Origin: Gordonia sp. SL306
GTDB lineage: Bacteria > Actinomycetota > Actinomycetes > Mycobacteriales > Mycobacteriaceae
Length of the DNA stretch: 64,000 bases
Assembly: GCF_026625785.1 (NCBI RefSeq)
Contig: NZ_CP113063.1
Location: 1,736,001-1,800,000, forward strand
Direction: 5' to 3'
In this document: positions 56,239 to 63,785 of the stretch, piece after piece
Layout of the letters: every line of letters starts with the position of its first letter
How positions within the stretch are numbered: the first letter of the stretch is position 1
Made by a program: the position numbers and the translations under genes
Notes under the pieces: generated by a model
What the model was told of the DNA's origin: nothing
Databases searched by the model: none
Seen by the model: only the letters and a program-made list of their open reading frames with translations

Positions 56239-57069
56239 GTGATCGACCGGGCCGGACTCGCCGAGTTCCTACGGCGCCGACGTGAATCGCTCACACCTGC
56301 CGACGTCGGGCTGCCGCCCGGGCAACGTCGCAGGACAAGCGGCCTGCGACGCGAAGAAGTCGCGATGATCGCCGGGATGTCCACCGACTACTACAGCCGC
56401 CTCGAACAACAGCGCGGGCCGCAACCGTCCGATCAGATGGTGGCGGCGATCGCACGGGCGTTACACCTCACGCTCGACGAACGCGACCACCTGTTCCGCC
56501 TCGCCGGGCACAATGCCCCCGACCGCATGGCCATTCCCGACCACGTCGGCCCGGGCATGATGCGTATTCTGGACCGGCTCGCCGATACGCCCGCGATGGT
56601 GGTGAACAGTGCCGGGGAGACGCTGGTGCAGACGACACCCGCTGTCGCACTGGTCGGCGACGAAACGCACTTCACCGGTCTTCGTCGCAGCATCGCCTAC
56701 CGGTGGTTCACCGATCCGACCACCCGACAACGCTTTCCGGCCGACGACCACGATCACCACGCGCGAGCGCACACCGCCCGACTCCGGGCAGCGGTGACGC
56801 GCGAGGGGGCAGGCTCACACGCGGGTGAGATCGCCGATGCATTGCTCGCGGTGAGCCAGGACTTCGGCGAGATCTGGGGCAGGCATGACGTCGCCACGTC
56901 GCTCACCGATCAGCGCAAACGTCTGCTCCACCCGGATCTGGGGCTGATCGAGGTCTTCTGTCAGACCCTCCTCGACCCCGACGGCGCGCAGGCCCTGCTG
57001 GTCTACACGGCGACACCGGGCAGCGAGAGCCATCAGAAGCTGGCGATGTTGAGCGCCGTAGGGGTCTGA
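56239..57069 (+). CDS. XRE regulator with MmyB-type ligand domain (copy E)
   Basis: Regulator of 276 aa. XRE part: LRREEVAMIAGMSTDYYSRLEQQRGPQPSDQ; ligand domain: TPAMVVNSAGETLVQTTPAVAL, YRWFTDPTTRQRFPADDH, HPDLGLIEVFC. Start GTG 56239 with GAGGAA upstream; the longer frame from 56149 overlaps the promoter. It belongs to a different branch from copies A-D. Likely regulator of the divergent SDR gene. Confidence 0.85.
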   Translation: MIDRAGLAEFLRRRRESLTPADVGLPPGQRRRTSGLRREEVAMIAGMSTDYYSRLEQQRGPQPSDQMVAAIARALHLTLDERDHLFRLAGHNAPDRMAIPDHVGPGMMRILDRLADTPAMVVNSAGETLVQTTPAVALVGDETHFTGLRRSIAYRWFTDPTTRQRFPADDHDHHARAHTARLRAAVTREGAGSHAGEIADALLAVSQDFGEIWGRHDVATSLTDQRKRLLHPDLGLIEVFCQTLLDPDGAQALLVYTATPGSESHQKLAMLSAVGV

Positions 57070-57083
57070 GGGGTGGTGGTCAG

Positions 57084-57199
57084 GTGATCTCGATACGCCT
57101 CGTCGCTACGCTCCTCGGCTACTCGATCAGCGGAGAAGGCGCGACATTCCGCTGGTCGAGTGGCCGCGGGAGCGAAGCGAGCCGGCGTATCGAGACCAC
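57084..57199. repeat. GTCTCGATACG intergenic repeat, inverted pair
   Basis: One copy runs rightward (TCTCGATACGCCTCGTCGCT, then GGCTACTCGATCAGCGG) and a second runs in the opposite sense (CCGCTGGTCGAGTGGCC, then GGCGTATCGAGACC). Together they can form a long hairpin between the convergent XRE and SDR genes. Copy 1 at 24158-24206 carries one arm. Confidence 0.8.
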
Positions 57200-58141
57200 T
57201 CACCGCGCAAACGCGTACGTCACCCCGGTCAGCTCTTCTGCCGTGTCCCACAAACGGTTTCCGAGTTCCCCGTCGAAGACCCGATGGCTGGGCACCACGA
57301 GCACCGGCGGTCCGCTGAACTGCCCTGGCCCCGACGGACCGAAATACTGGCCACCGATCACACCCGGATCGGTGGCTGCGCGCAGCGACGGCAACGCACC
57401 TTCCGGGCCCTCCATGATGAAAGACCTGCGCAGCCAGTGCAGCGACGGCGTGGTGAACAGCCACTGCAGCAGCCGGCCCGAATCGCGCATCACCCCACTG
57501 TGGGTGGCACCCGGATGCGCGGCCACCGAGATCGGTGCGGTGTGCCCGCTCGCCGACAGCCGACGCTGCAATTCCACCGCGAACACCAACTGCGAGAACT
57601 TCGCACGACCGTAGGCACGTGAGGTGCTGAACGAGTGGTCCATCGTCAGATCATCGAAATCGATGACGCCCGCGCGATGCGCACTGCTGCCGATCGTCAC
57701 CACCCGTCCCGATTCCGCCGACAACAGGCGCTCGAGGAGCAGTCCCGTCAACGCGAAGTGGCCGAGAAAATTGGTCCCGAAATCCAACTCGAAGCCGTCG
57801 GCAGTCAGTTCCCGACGCCCGGCCATGACACCCGCATTGTTGACCAGGACTTCGATAGACGGATAAGAGTCACCGATCTCGTCGGCGGCCTTGCGAACGG
57901 ATGCGAGGTCGCCGAGATCGAGCTGCACGACGTCCACACGACCATCGGGCACGGAGCCGAGCACATCGGTACGAGCGGCCATCGCGGCATCGATATTGCG
58001 GCAGGCCATCAGCACGTGGGCACCCAGCCGTGCGAGGTGGCGCGTGGTCTCCAGCCCGATTCCGGAATTCGCACCGGTGACCACCACGGTCGTGCCGTCC
58101 ATCCGCGGCGCATCTGCCGGCGTCCACCCGTTCTTCGCCAT
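57200..58141 (-). CDS. Short-chain dehydrogenase, retinol-dehydrogenase-like
   Basis: SDR of 313 aa. Cofactor motif TGANSGIGLETTRHL, NNAGVM, catalytic Ser in TIGSSAHR, and RAYGRAKFSQ with Tyr and Lys. It resembles the WWOX/retinol dehydrogenase group seen in many actinobacteria. ATG 58141 follows GGGGGAGGG. The inverted repeat touches its stop codon. Substrate unknown. Confidence 0.87.
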   Translation of the reverse strand: MAKNGWTPADAPRMDGTTVVVTGANSGIGLETTRHLARLGAHVLMACRNIDAAMAARTDVLGSVPDGRVDVVQLDLGDLASVRKAADEIGDSYPSIEVLVNNAGVMAGRRELTADGFELDFGTNFLGHFALTGLLLERLLSAESGRVVTIGSSAHRAGVIDFDDLTMDHSFSTSRAYGRAKFSQLVFAVELQRRLSASGHTAPISVAAHPGATHSGVMRDSGRLLQWLFTTPSLHWLRRSFIMEGPEGALPSLRAATDPGVIGGQYFGPSGPGQFSGPPVLVVPSHRVFDGELGNRLWDTAEELTGVTYAFAR

Positions 58142-58317
58142 CGCCCTCCCCCTTGTATCCACCACCCACGACGTTCGTGCCGTTCGTTCGCCGCTTCAGC
58201 CTGCCACAATGCCGGCCGAACCCGTTCTGGGTGTCCGCTGTCGCGCCCGCATGAGGCACAGGTGAAATGGCGGCCACCGTGGATCACGGTGACCGCCACA
58301 AGGGGTTTCAGGGGAGA

Positions 58318-58593
58318 TCAGTGGTGGCTGACCTGTCGTCCACGTACCGCGAGGTATGCCGCGATCAGGGCGATGGCCACGACGACCCCCACGATGAACG
58401 GGATGACCTCCCATCCGCCGTTGCTGTTGCTGTAACCCACCTGGTAGGTCAGCCACGAACCGATCAATGACCCCAATATCCCGAGCACGATCGTCATGAT
58501 CACGCCGACATTCTGCTTGCCCGGCATGACGAGCCGGGCAAGTGCACCGACGATCAGACCCACAACGATGGCACTGATGATGGTTCCGATCAT
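58318..58593 (-). CDS. GlsB/YeaQ/YmgE family membrane protein
   Basis: Small integral membrane protein of 91 aa with three hydrophobic segments: IISAIVVGLIVGALARL, GVIMTIVLGILGSLIGSWL and VIPFIVGVVVAIALIAAYL. It belongs to the transglycosylase-associated protein family, a stress-related group of unknown mechanism. It lies 50 bases downstream of csbD on the same strand and probably shares its SigF-type promoter. Confidence 0.85.
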   Translation of the reverse strand: MIGTIISAIVVGLIVGALARLVMPGKQNVGVIMTIVLGILGSLIGSWLTYQVGYSNSNGGWEVIPFIVGVVVAIALIAAYLAVRGRQVSHH

Positions 58594-58643
58594 GTTTCAC
58601 CTATCCGTTCTTCGAGTGGCATCGACCGCAGGAGATGGCCAGG

Positions 58644-58841
58644 TCAGTGCCCGGTCAATTTGTCCTTGACCTTGCCGGCCGCATCCTTGACACTTTCGAC
58701 GCCGTCTTTCACCGCCGACGACGCCTGGTCGCCCTTGCCCTCGTTCTTGAGATCACGGTCACCGGTCACGCTTCCAGTGGCCTCTTTGGCCTTGCCTTGC
58801 AGGTCTTCTGCCTTGTTCGAGATCTTGTCATCGAGACCCAT
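58644..58841 (-). CDS. CsbD-like general-stress protein
   Basis: Small hydrophilic protein of 65 aa: MGLDDKISNKAEDLQGKAKE, then TGSVTGDRDLKNEGKGDQ, ending AAGKVKDKLTGH. This Lys/Asp/Gly-rich pattern is typical of CsbD. Start ATG 58841 has AAAGGAG upstream; the frame to 58910 runs over the promoter. CsbD proteins accumulate in the general stress response; the mechanism is unknown. Confidence 0.88.
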   Translation of the reverse strand: MGLDDKISNKAEDLQGKAKEATGSVTGDRDLKNEGKGDQASSAVKDGVESVKDAAGKVKDKLTGH

Positions 58842-58883
58842 CGTGTGCTCCTTTGGATCGAGAATCGGTTGCGTACACCCGTG

Positions 58884-58908
58884 ATACCCACGAATCGGTG
58901 GATCAAAC
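58884..58908 (-). promoter_or_regulatory. SigF-type promoter of csbD
   Basis: On the minus strand: GTTT at 58908-58905, 15-base spacer, GGGTAT at 58889-58884, 43 bases before the csbD ATG. This is a full match to the mycobacterial SigF consensus (GTTT, 15-17 bases, GGGTAT). Confidence 0.82.
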
Positions 58909-58935
58909 ATCGTCCCGCGGATGTCGACGACCCGG

Positions 58936-59436
58936 TCACCTCACGATCGCGTCGATGGTCTTCTTGAGGGCTGACGGCTGTGCGGGTGAGTGCGGCGCCT
59001 TCTCCTTCAGTTCCAGCAACTCTTCACCGAGCTGCTGGAGTTCTTTCCGGCCCAGCGTCTTACGCACCTCGGGAAACCATTCGGACTCTTCTTCCTCGAT
59101 GTGATGCTCCACATTCTCGATCAGAACGGTGGTCTTGGCATCGAATCGCTCGTCTTCGGGCTTCATCGTGACGAGTTCCATCACCAGCAGGTCGGCCACG
59201 TGGTGCTCTTCATATGACTCGAGGATGTCGTCTTCAACGGCGGGCACAGCCTTGCGGACCGCCGGGTACATCCCTTCGTTCTCGATGTAGGTGTGCACGG
59301 TGAGGGCCTCGATGATCTTCCCGACGATGTCACCCTTCGTCTTCGTCGCGTTCGGACCTGCATCGCGGAAATCGTTGAACAGCTTCTTGATCTGCTTGTG
59401 GTCGTCTTTCAGGATCACGATCGCATCTGTCGACAT
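58936..59436 (-). CDS. Hemerythrin-domain protein
   Basis: Protein of 166 aa with a diiron hemerythrin domain: first His in LKDDHKQIKKLF, then HTYIENEGMYPAV, YEEHHVADLLVME, and ENVEHHIEEEESEWFPEV. These residues bind the two irons and can carry or sense O2 or NO. Start ATG 59436 follows GAGGAG. The gene is in the stress block and has a SigF-like promoter. Confidence 0.9.
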   Translation of the reverse strand: MSTDAIVILKDDHKQIKKLFNDFRDAGPNATKTKGDIVGKIIEALTVHTYIENEGMYPAVRKAVPAVEDDILESYEEHHVADLLVMELVTMKPEDERFDAKTTVLIENVEHHIEEEESEWFPEVRKTLGRKELQQLGEELLELKEKAPHSPAQPSALKKTIDAIVR

Positions 59437-59521
59437 GGGGATCTCCTCGAGGTGATGGTGCGATGGGTCGGCGGCGGTGGCCGGTGGGCGCCGCTGATCG
59501 TTCCGACGCACACGGTGACGT

Positions 59522-59548
59522 ATGCCCGCGCACCTCTCACGTCAAACC
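59522..59548 (-). promoter_or_regulatory. SigF-like promoter of the hemerythrin gene
   Basis: On the minus strand: GGTTT at 59548-59544, 16-base spacer, GGGCAT at 59527-59522 (one change from GGGTAT). It is 86 bases before the ATG and back to back with the promoter at 59573-59599. Confidence 0.65.
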
Positions 59549-59572
59549 ACCTTCGCCCGTCAGATCGGCGGA

Positions 59573-59599
59573 GGTTTGATCGTGATCCACCGCGGGCAC
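59573..59599 (+). promoter_or_regulatory. SigF-like promoter of the zinc alcohol dehydrogenase
   Basis: On the plus strand: GGTTT at 59573-59577, 16-base spacer, GGGCAC at 59594-59599, 31 bases before the ATG. It shares GGTTTGA and CGGGCA with the divergent hemerythrin promoter. Confidence 0.6.
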
Positions 59600-59629
59600 G
59601 CTGTGATCGAACCGATCAGAGGAGACCAC

Positions 59630-60808
59630 ATGCGCGCAGTCACTTGGCAGGGCACGCGGAACGTCACCGTCGAGGATGTCCCCGATCCGCAGATCCAGGA
59701 GGATTCGGACGCCGTTATCCGGGTCACCTCGACCAACATCTGCGGCTCCGACCTCCACCTGTACGAAGTTCTCGGGGCATTCATGAAACCGGGGGACATC
59801 CTCGGCCACGAACCCATGGGTGTGGTGGAGGAAGTCGGCTCACAGGTCGGCGATCTCGCCATCGGGGACCGGGTCGTGATCCCGTTCCAGATCTCGTGCG
59901 GGTCGTGTCACACGTGTACGCAGGAGCTATACACGCAGTGCGAGACGACTCAAGTGCGCGATCAGGGAATGGGTGCGGCACTCTTCGGCTTTTCGAGCCT
60001 TTACGGATCGGTTCCCGGTGGTCAGGCCGAGTACCTGCGCGTGCCGCAGGCACAGTTCACCCACATCAAGGTCCCTGGTGACGCATCGGATTCCCGATAT
60101 GTCTATCTGTCCGATGTTCTGCCGACCGCGTGGCAGGCGGTCGCCTATGCCGACATCCCGGCGGGAGGATCGGTCACTGTCCTCGGCCTCGGCCCAATCG
60201 GCGACATGGCCGCACGCATCGCGGCTCACCACGGTGCCGAGGTGATCGCGGTCGACCGCGTACCCGAGCGGTTGGCGCGTCTACGGGCACGCGGTATCCA
60301 CACGATCGATCTCGACGAGGTCGACGACATCGGAGATGCGGTCCGCCAGCTGACGCATGGTCGTGGCACCGACGCGGTGATCGATGCGGTGGGCATGGAG
60401 GCGCACGGCTCCCCGGTGAACAAGATGATGCAGCGGGTAGTGGCGATGCTCCCGGACAGTGTCGCCGAGCCGATGATGCGCAAGGCCGGCGTCGACCGCC
60501 TGTCGGCGCTCTACTCCGCCATCGACATCGTGCGTCGTGGAGGCACCCTGTCGATCATCGGCGTCTACGGCGGCACCGCCGACCCCCTGCCGATGCTGAC
60601 GATGTTCGACAAGCAGATCCAGATCCGAATGGGGCAGGCGAATGTGAAGAAATGGGCACCGGACATCATGCCTCTACTCGGCGACGACGATCCCCTCGGT
60701 GTGGACTCCTTTGCCACACACGAACTCCCGTTGAACGACGCGCCGCATGCGTACGACATCTTCCAGCGCAAGGCCGACGGTGCCGTCAAGGTGATCCTGA
60801 AGCCATAG
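59630..60808 (+). CDS. Zinc-dependent alcohol dehydrogenase, formaldehyde-dehydrogenase-like
   Basis: Medium-chain dehydrogenase of 392 aa, similar to glutathione-independent formaldehyde dehydrogenase. Motifs: NICGSDLHLYE and GHEPMGVVEEVG (catalytic zinc), CGSCHTCTQELYTQC (structural zinc), and GLGPIGDMAARI (NAD). It carries the extended inner region typical of the FdhA branch. Start ATG 59630 follows GAGGAG; the longer frame is not used. It is convergent with the sigma factor gene, 18 bases apart. Confidence 0.85.
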   Translation: MRAVTWQGTRNVTVEDVPDPQIQEDSDAVIRVTSTNICGSDLHLYEVLGAFMKPGDILGHEPMGVVEEVGSQVGDLAIGDRVVIPFQISCGSCHTCTQELYTQCETTQVRDQGMGAALFGFSSLYGSVPGGQAEYLRVPQAQFTHIKVPGDASDSRYVYLSDVLPTAWQAVAYADIPAGGSVTVLGLGPIGDMAARIAAHHGAEVIAVDRVPERLARLRARGIHTIDLDEVDDIGDAVRQLTHGRGTDAVIDAVGMEAHGSPVNKMMQRVVAMLPDSVAEPMMRKAGVDRLSALYSAIDIVRRGGTLSIIGVYGGTADPLPMLTMFDKQIQIRMGQANVKKWAPDIMPLLGDDDPLGVDSFATHELPLNDAPHAYDIFQRKADGAVKVILKP

Positions 60809-60826
60809 GGCGGTTGCGAACGGAGC

Positions 60827-61666
60827 TCAGGGTCGGTGGTCCGGGCCCCACTTCTCGGGCAGCGGGGTCAGTTCGTCGCGAAGTCGGGCCAGCGTCCGGT
60901 TCAGCAGCCGCGAAACGTGCATTTGCGAGATGCCGACTTCTGCGGCGATCTCACTCTGCGACATGGAGTGGAAGAAGCGCAGACTCACTATCTGCCGCTC
61001 CCGCTCGGGCAGGTTCTCCAAAGCCGGTCGCAGCGCGACGATCTCATCGATCTGAGCGATCCGCTCGTCGTCGGCGCCCAGGGTGTCGATGATCGACCGC
61101 CCATCATCGTCATCTGGCTCGGAATCGATGGACGTGGCGTGGTAGGCGGAACGCGCCATCAGTCCGTCGATCACGTCCTCGACCGGCATGCCGAGATGTT
61201 CGGCCAGTTCGGTGGGGCGCGGCGACCTGCCCAACCGTTGGACCAGTTCATCACTGGCCCGGTTGATGCTCAGCGAGGTCTCTTTGGCCCGTCGTGGCAC
61301 CCTGATCGCCCACATGCTGTCACGGAAATGACGCTTCACCTCACCCATGACCGTCGGCACAGCGAAGGACAGGAAACTCCCGCCACGTCCCGGGTCGAAA
61401 CGGTCGACGGAATTGACCACTCCGATGCGCGCGACCTGAACGAGATCGTCGAGCGATTCCCCACGGCCACTGAATCGGCGCGCGACGTGGTCGGCCAACG
61501 GGAGACATCGTTCGACGATGTCCGAGCGCATTCGCGCCCTGACCTGGTCGTCGGTGGCCTCGCGCAGCGCTTGGAGCGCCGGCGCCACGTCTGCGTAGTC
61601 GTCCATCCGAGAGTTGCCGGCCGACGTGTCACGCGGCACCGAAGCGTTCTCGGGTGTCGAGGTCAA
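60827..61666 (-). CDS. sigF: SigB/SigF-family sigma factor
   Basis: Sigma factor of 279 aa, group 3 (SigF/SigB). Region 2: VARRFSGRGESLDDLVQVARIGVVNSVDRFDPGRGGSFLSFAVPT; region 3: SLSINRASDELVQRLGRSP; region 4: LENLPERERQIVSLRFFHSMSQSEIAAEVGISQMHVSRLLNRTLARLR. The start is TTG 61666, with GGAGGAG five bases upstream. It directs the general stress response. A promoter of its own type lies upstream, implying positive feedback. The name is by family; several sigF-like genes can occur per genome. Confidence 0.85.
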   Translation of the reverse strand: MTSTPENASVPRDTSAGNSRMDDYADVAPALQALREATDDQVRARMRSDIVERCLPLADHVARRFSGRGESLDDLVQVARIGVVNSVDRFDPGRGGSFLSFAVPTVMGEVKRHFRDSMWAIRVPRRAKETSLSINRASDELVQRLGRSPRPTELAEHLGMPVEDVIDGLMARSAYHATSIDSEPDDDDGRSIIDTLGADDERIAQIDEIVALRPALENLPERERQIVSLRFFHSMSQSEIAAEVGISQMHVSRLLNRTLARLRDELTPLPEKWGPDHRP

Positions 61667-61728
61667 GCAACTCCTCCGGAGGGTGGTGGTGGTGGCATGC
61701 GGGCACAGATATCACTCCAACGTAGCGG

Positions 61729-61754
61729 CTACCCAGGCGACGCCCCTTCGAAAC
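61729..61754 (-). promoter_or_regulatory. SigF-type promoter of the sigma factor gene
   Basis: On the minus strand: GTTT at 61754-61751, 16-base spacer, GGGTAG at 61734-61729, 63 bases before the TTG start. Implies self-activation. Confidence 0.72.
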
Positions 61755-61878
61755 TCCACTTGTCGACGGGTGCCAGGCACCGTACGGTTGGCCATAGCGG
61801 TTCAGCCAACAGCTGCAGCAGCGAGACCTCGGAACGCTTGTCTCGCTGCACTCGTACAACTCGGAACGAGGCAGACGC

Positions 61879-62289
61879 ATGAGCCTGGATTCACACATCA
61901 CTTTTCACGACTCACCGGCGCCTGCGGCAGGTGCGAGGGCTGCCGCAGGCAATCTCATTGCGGCCAGAACCATTTGTGTACAACGGATCTCGGGTGAGAT
62001 CGACCTTCAGAGCGTGGCCGACTTCGCCGTGGCGCTGGATCGTCTGACCGGCCGCCGACCAGAGTGCGTGCTACTGGATCTGCTGCAGGTACGTTTCCTC
62101 AGCACCTCCGGACTGGCGGTGCTCGGCCAGTTCTGCGATGACGCCGCTGGACGTCACATACCGGTTGCCGTCGCCTGCGGTCGTGCCGTCGCGCGGCCCG
62201 TCGAGGCATGCCGCCTCGACGACGCGATCGATCTCCATGATTCGTTGGCGGCAGCCGGCAGGTCACTCACCTCGGTCGAGTTCCGCTGA
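61879..62289 (+). CDS. STAS-domain anti-anti-sigma factor
   Basis: Protein of 136 aa with a STAS domain: VQRISGEIDLQSVADFAVAL and the phosphoserine loop VRFLSTSGLAVLGQF. In the partner-switch model, the unphosphorylated form binds the anti-sigma ATPase and frees the sigma factor. Its 3' end overlaps the convergent ATPase gene by 23 bases. No clear SigF promoter is seen upstream. Confidence 0.85.
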   Translation: MSLDSHITFHDSPAPAAGARAAAGNLIAARTICVQRISGEIDLQSVADFAVALDRLTGRRPECVLLDLLQVRFLSTSGLAVLGQFCDDAAGRHIPVAVACGRAVARPVEACRLDDAIDLHDSLAAAGRSLTSVEFR

Positions 62290-62719
62290 GCAATTTGGCC
62301 AATCGAACCGTGACATCACGGCGGTGGGGGTCGTCGACGTAGGTGACCGCGTGAGCATCGGTCACCGTCTCCACCACATGCCAGCCGAAACCGGCCGTGT
62401 CCAGTTCGATGGCGGGCTCGATCGCGCCCGCCACCTCGCCGACGAACCCAGCCTCTCCGACGAGTAGTGAGACGCGCAGGCGACCGGCGTCGACCGACGC
62501 CACGATGAGTTGCGAGCAGACCTCGTCGACCGCGAGTTGGATGTCGGCGACGTCGTCGATGGTCCAGTCGTCGGCATAGAGGGTGCCTTCCACCACTGCT
62601 CGGACGATCTGGAGTCTGTCGGCTCGTGCAGGCACACTCAACTCCACGGGCAGATCCGCCGACTGCGCGACGTCGTCGATGACGCGGTGGTCATCGGTGA
62701 TGTTGCGGTTCTCGGTCAC
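62267..62719 (-). CDS. RsbW-like anti-sigma factor ATPase
   Basis: Protein of 150 aa with a GHKL/HATPase fold: VARIVRA-like N-terminal stretch ADRLQIVRAVVEGTLYADDW, N-box IQLAVDEVCSQLIV, and a shortened G-box area TAGFGWHVVETVTDAH. Anti-sigma kinases of this type bind SigF and phosphorylate the STAS partner. It is about 600 bases from the sigma factor gene and has the best SigF promoter in the window. Confidence 0.78.
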   Translation of the reverse strand: MTENRNITDDHRVIDDVAQSADLPVELSVPARADRLQIVRAVVEGTLYADDWTIDDVADIQLAVDEVCSQLIVASVDAGRLRVSLLVGEAGFVGEVAGAIEPAIELDTAGFGWHVVETVTDAHAVTYVDDPHRRDVTVRLAKLLSGTRPR

Positions 62720-62760
62720 TGCGTGCTCTCCTCACCCGCGACAATCATCTCGCCGCAGTC

Positions 62761-62787
62761 ATACCCCCACGTCGCCGGGCTGAAACC
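62761..62787 (-). promoter_or_regulatory. SigF-type promoter of the anti-sigma gene
   Basis: On the minus strand: GGTTT at 62787-62783, 16-base spacer, GGGTAT at 62766-62761, 42 bases before the ATG. Full match to the SigF consensus; negative feedback is implied. Confidence 0.85.
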
Positions 62788-62842
62788 CCCGGGTCCGTCC
62801 GCCTTCGGTTTGGCATGAGCATTCATTGGGAACAAGAGATGC

Positions 62843-63574
62843 ATGACGCTCAGTTGTGATGCCCAAGTACCAGGAGGATTGGGACTCCCGATCTCTACCG
62901 ACATGGTCTACCGGCCACAGGAAGACTCGCAACTGTTGGCCGACGCAGTCCGGCGGTCCGGTCGTGTCCCCGGGGCCCGGGCAGCGGACCTGTGCACCGG
63001 AACCGGCGTCGTCGCCATCGAGATGGCCCGACTGGGCGCCGCCTCGGTGCTCGCGATCGATTCGTGCCCGGGCGCCGCACAGACCGCTGCCGCGCAATGC
63101 CGGAAGGCTTCCGACATCGTCACGGTCGAGCATCGCGATCTCAACGACCTCACCGGCCGGGACACCTTCGACCTCGTGACCTGCAATCCGCCTTATGTAC
63201 CGACGCCGCTCGACCTGGACGTCACCGACGAGTACGCCGGGCCCCGGAACGCCTGGGATGGTGGGCCCGACGGCCGGTCGGTGCTCGATCCGCTGTGCGC
63301 AGGCGCCGCCGAACTGCTGAATCCCGGCGGAACTCTCCTGCTCGTACAATCGGAGTTCGCCGACCCGGCCGAAACTGTCGTGGCACTGCGTTGTAGCGGC
63401 CTCCGTGCCGACATCGTGGCGCGGCGTCGTGTTCCGTTCGGTCCCGTACTCACCGCCCAGGCCGCCTGGTTCGAGGAACTCGGGCTCCTCGACACCGATC
63501 GTCGGGTAGAGGAACTCGTCGTCATTCGCGCCGACCGGCCATCCACATCTGCGGCGCCGCGAGGTCATCGATGA
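62843..63574 (+). CDS. HemK/PrmC-like class I methyltransferase
   Basis: SAM-dependent methyltransferase of 243 aa. VYRPQEDSQLLADA, motif I AADLCTGTGVVAIEMARLG, and the N/Q-methylation signature VTCNPPYVPTP. NPPY is typical of the glutamine methyltransferases (HemK/PrmC, Mtq2). In actinobacteria this short form recurs next to a CDGSH protein and an iron-containing redox enzyme, and may act on something other than release factors. ATG 62843; ATG 62903 is an alternative. It overlaps the next gene (ATGA). Confidence 0.83.
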   Translation: MTLSCDAQVPGGLGLPISTDMVYRPQEDSQLLADAVRRSGRVPGARAADLCTGTGVVAIEMARLGAASVLAIDSCPGAAQTAAAQCRKASDIVTVEHRDLNDLTGRDTFDLVTCNPPYVPTPLDLDVTDEYAGPRNAWDGGPDGRSVLDPLCAGAAELLNPGGTLLLVQSEFADPAETVVALRCSGLRADIVARRRVPFGPVLTAQAAWFEELGLLDTDRRVEELVVIRADRPSTSAAPRGHR

Positions 63575-63780
63575 GCGGCTCGTCCACACCGACTCGCGTC
63601 CGGGTGGTGCGAGGTGGACCGATGCTGGTGTCCGGACCGGTGGACATCGAGATGCCGGACGGATCGCACGTCCGGTCCGACCGGTTCACGGTCGCGGTGT
63701 GCGCATGCGGCCGCAGCCGGCGATACCCGCTGTGCGACACCAGCCATCGGCGTCGCATCCGAGCCGACGATGCAGGCTGA
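63571..63780 (+). CDS. CDGSH iron-sulfur protein
   Basis: Protein of 69 aa. The C-terminal cluster motif is CACGRSRRYPLCDTSHR, the CxC...CDxSH three-Cys one-His set of CDGSH (mitoNEET-like) domains, which bind a redox-active 2Fe-2S cluster. The N-terminal part (VVRGGPMLVSGPVDIEMPDG) is the usual short beta region of the bacterial type. Start overlaps the methyltransferase stop, so they are co-translated. Confidence 0.88.
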   Translation: MSGSSTPTRVRVVRGGPMLVSGPVDIEMPDGSHVRSDRFTVAVCACGRSRRYPLCDTSHRRRIRADDAG

Positions 63781-63785
63781 GACCG

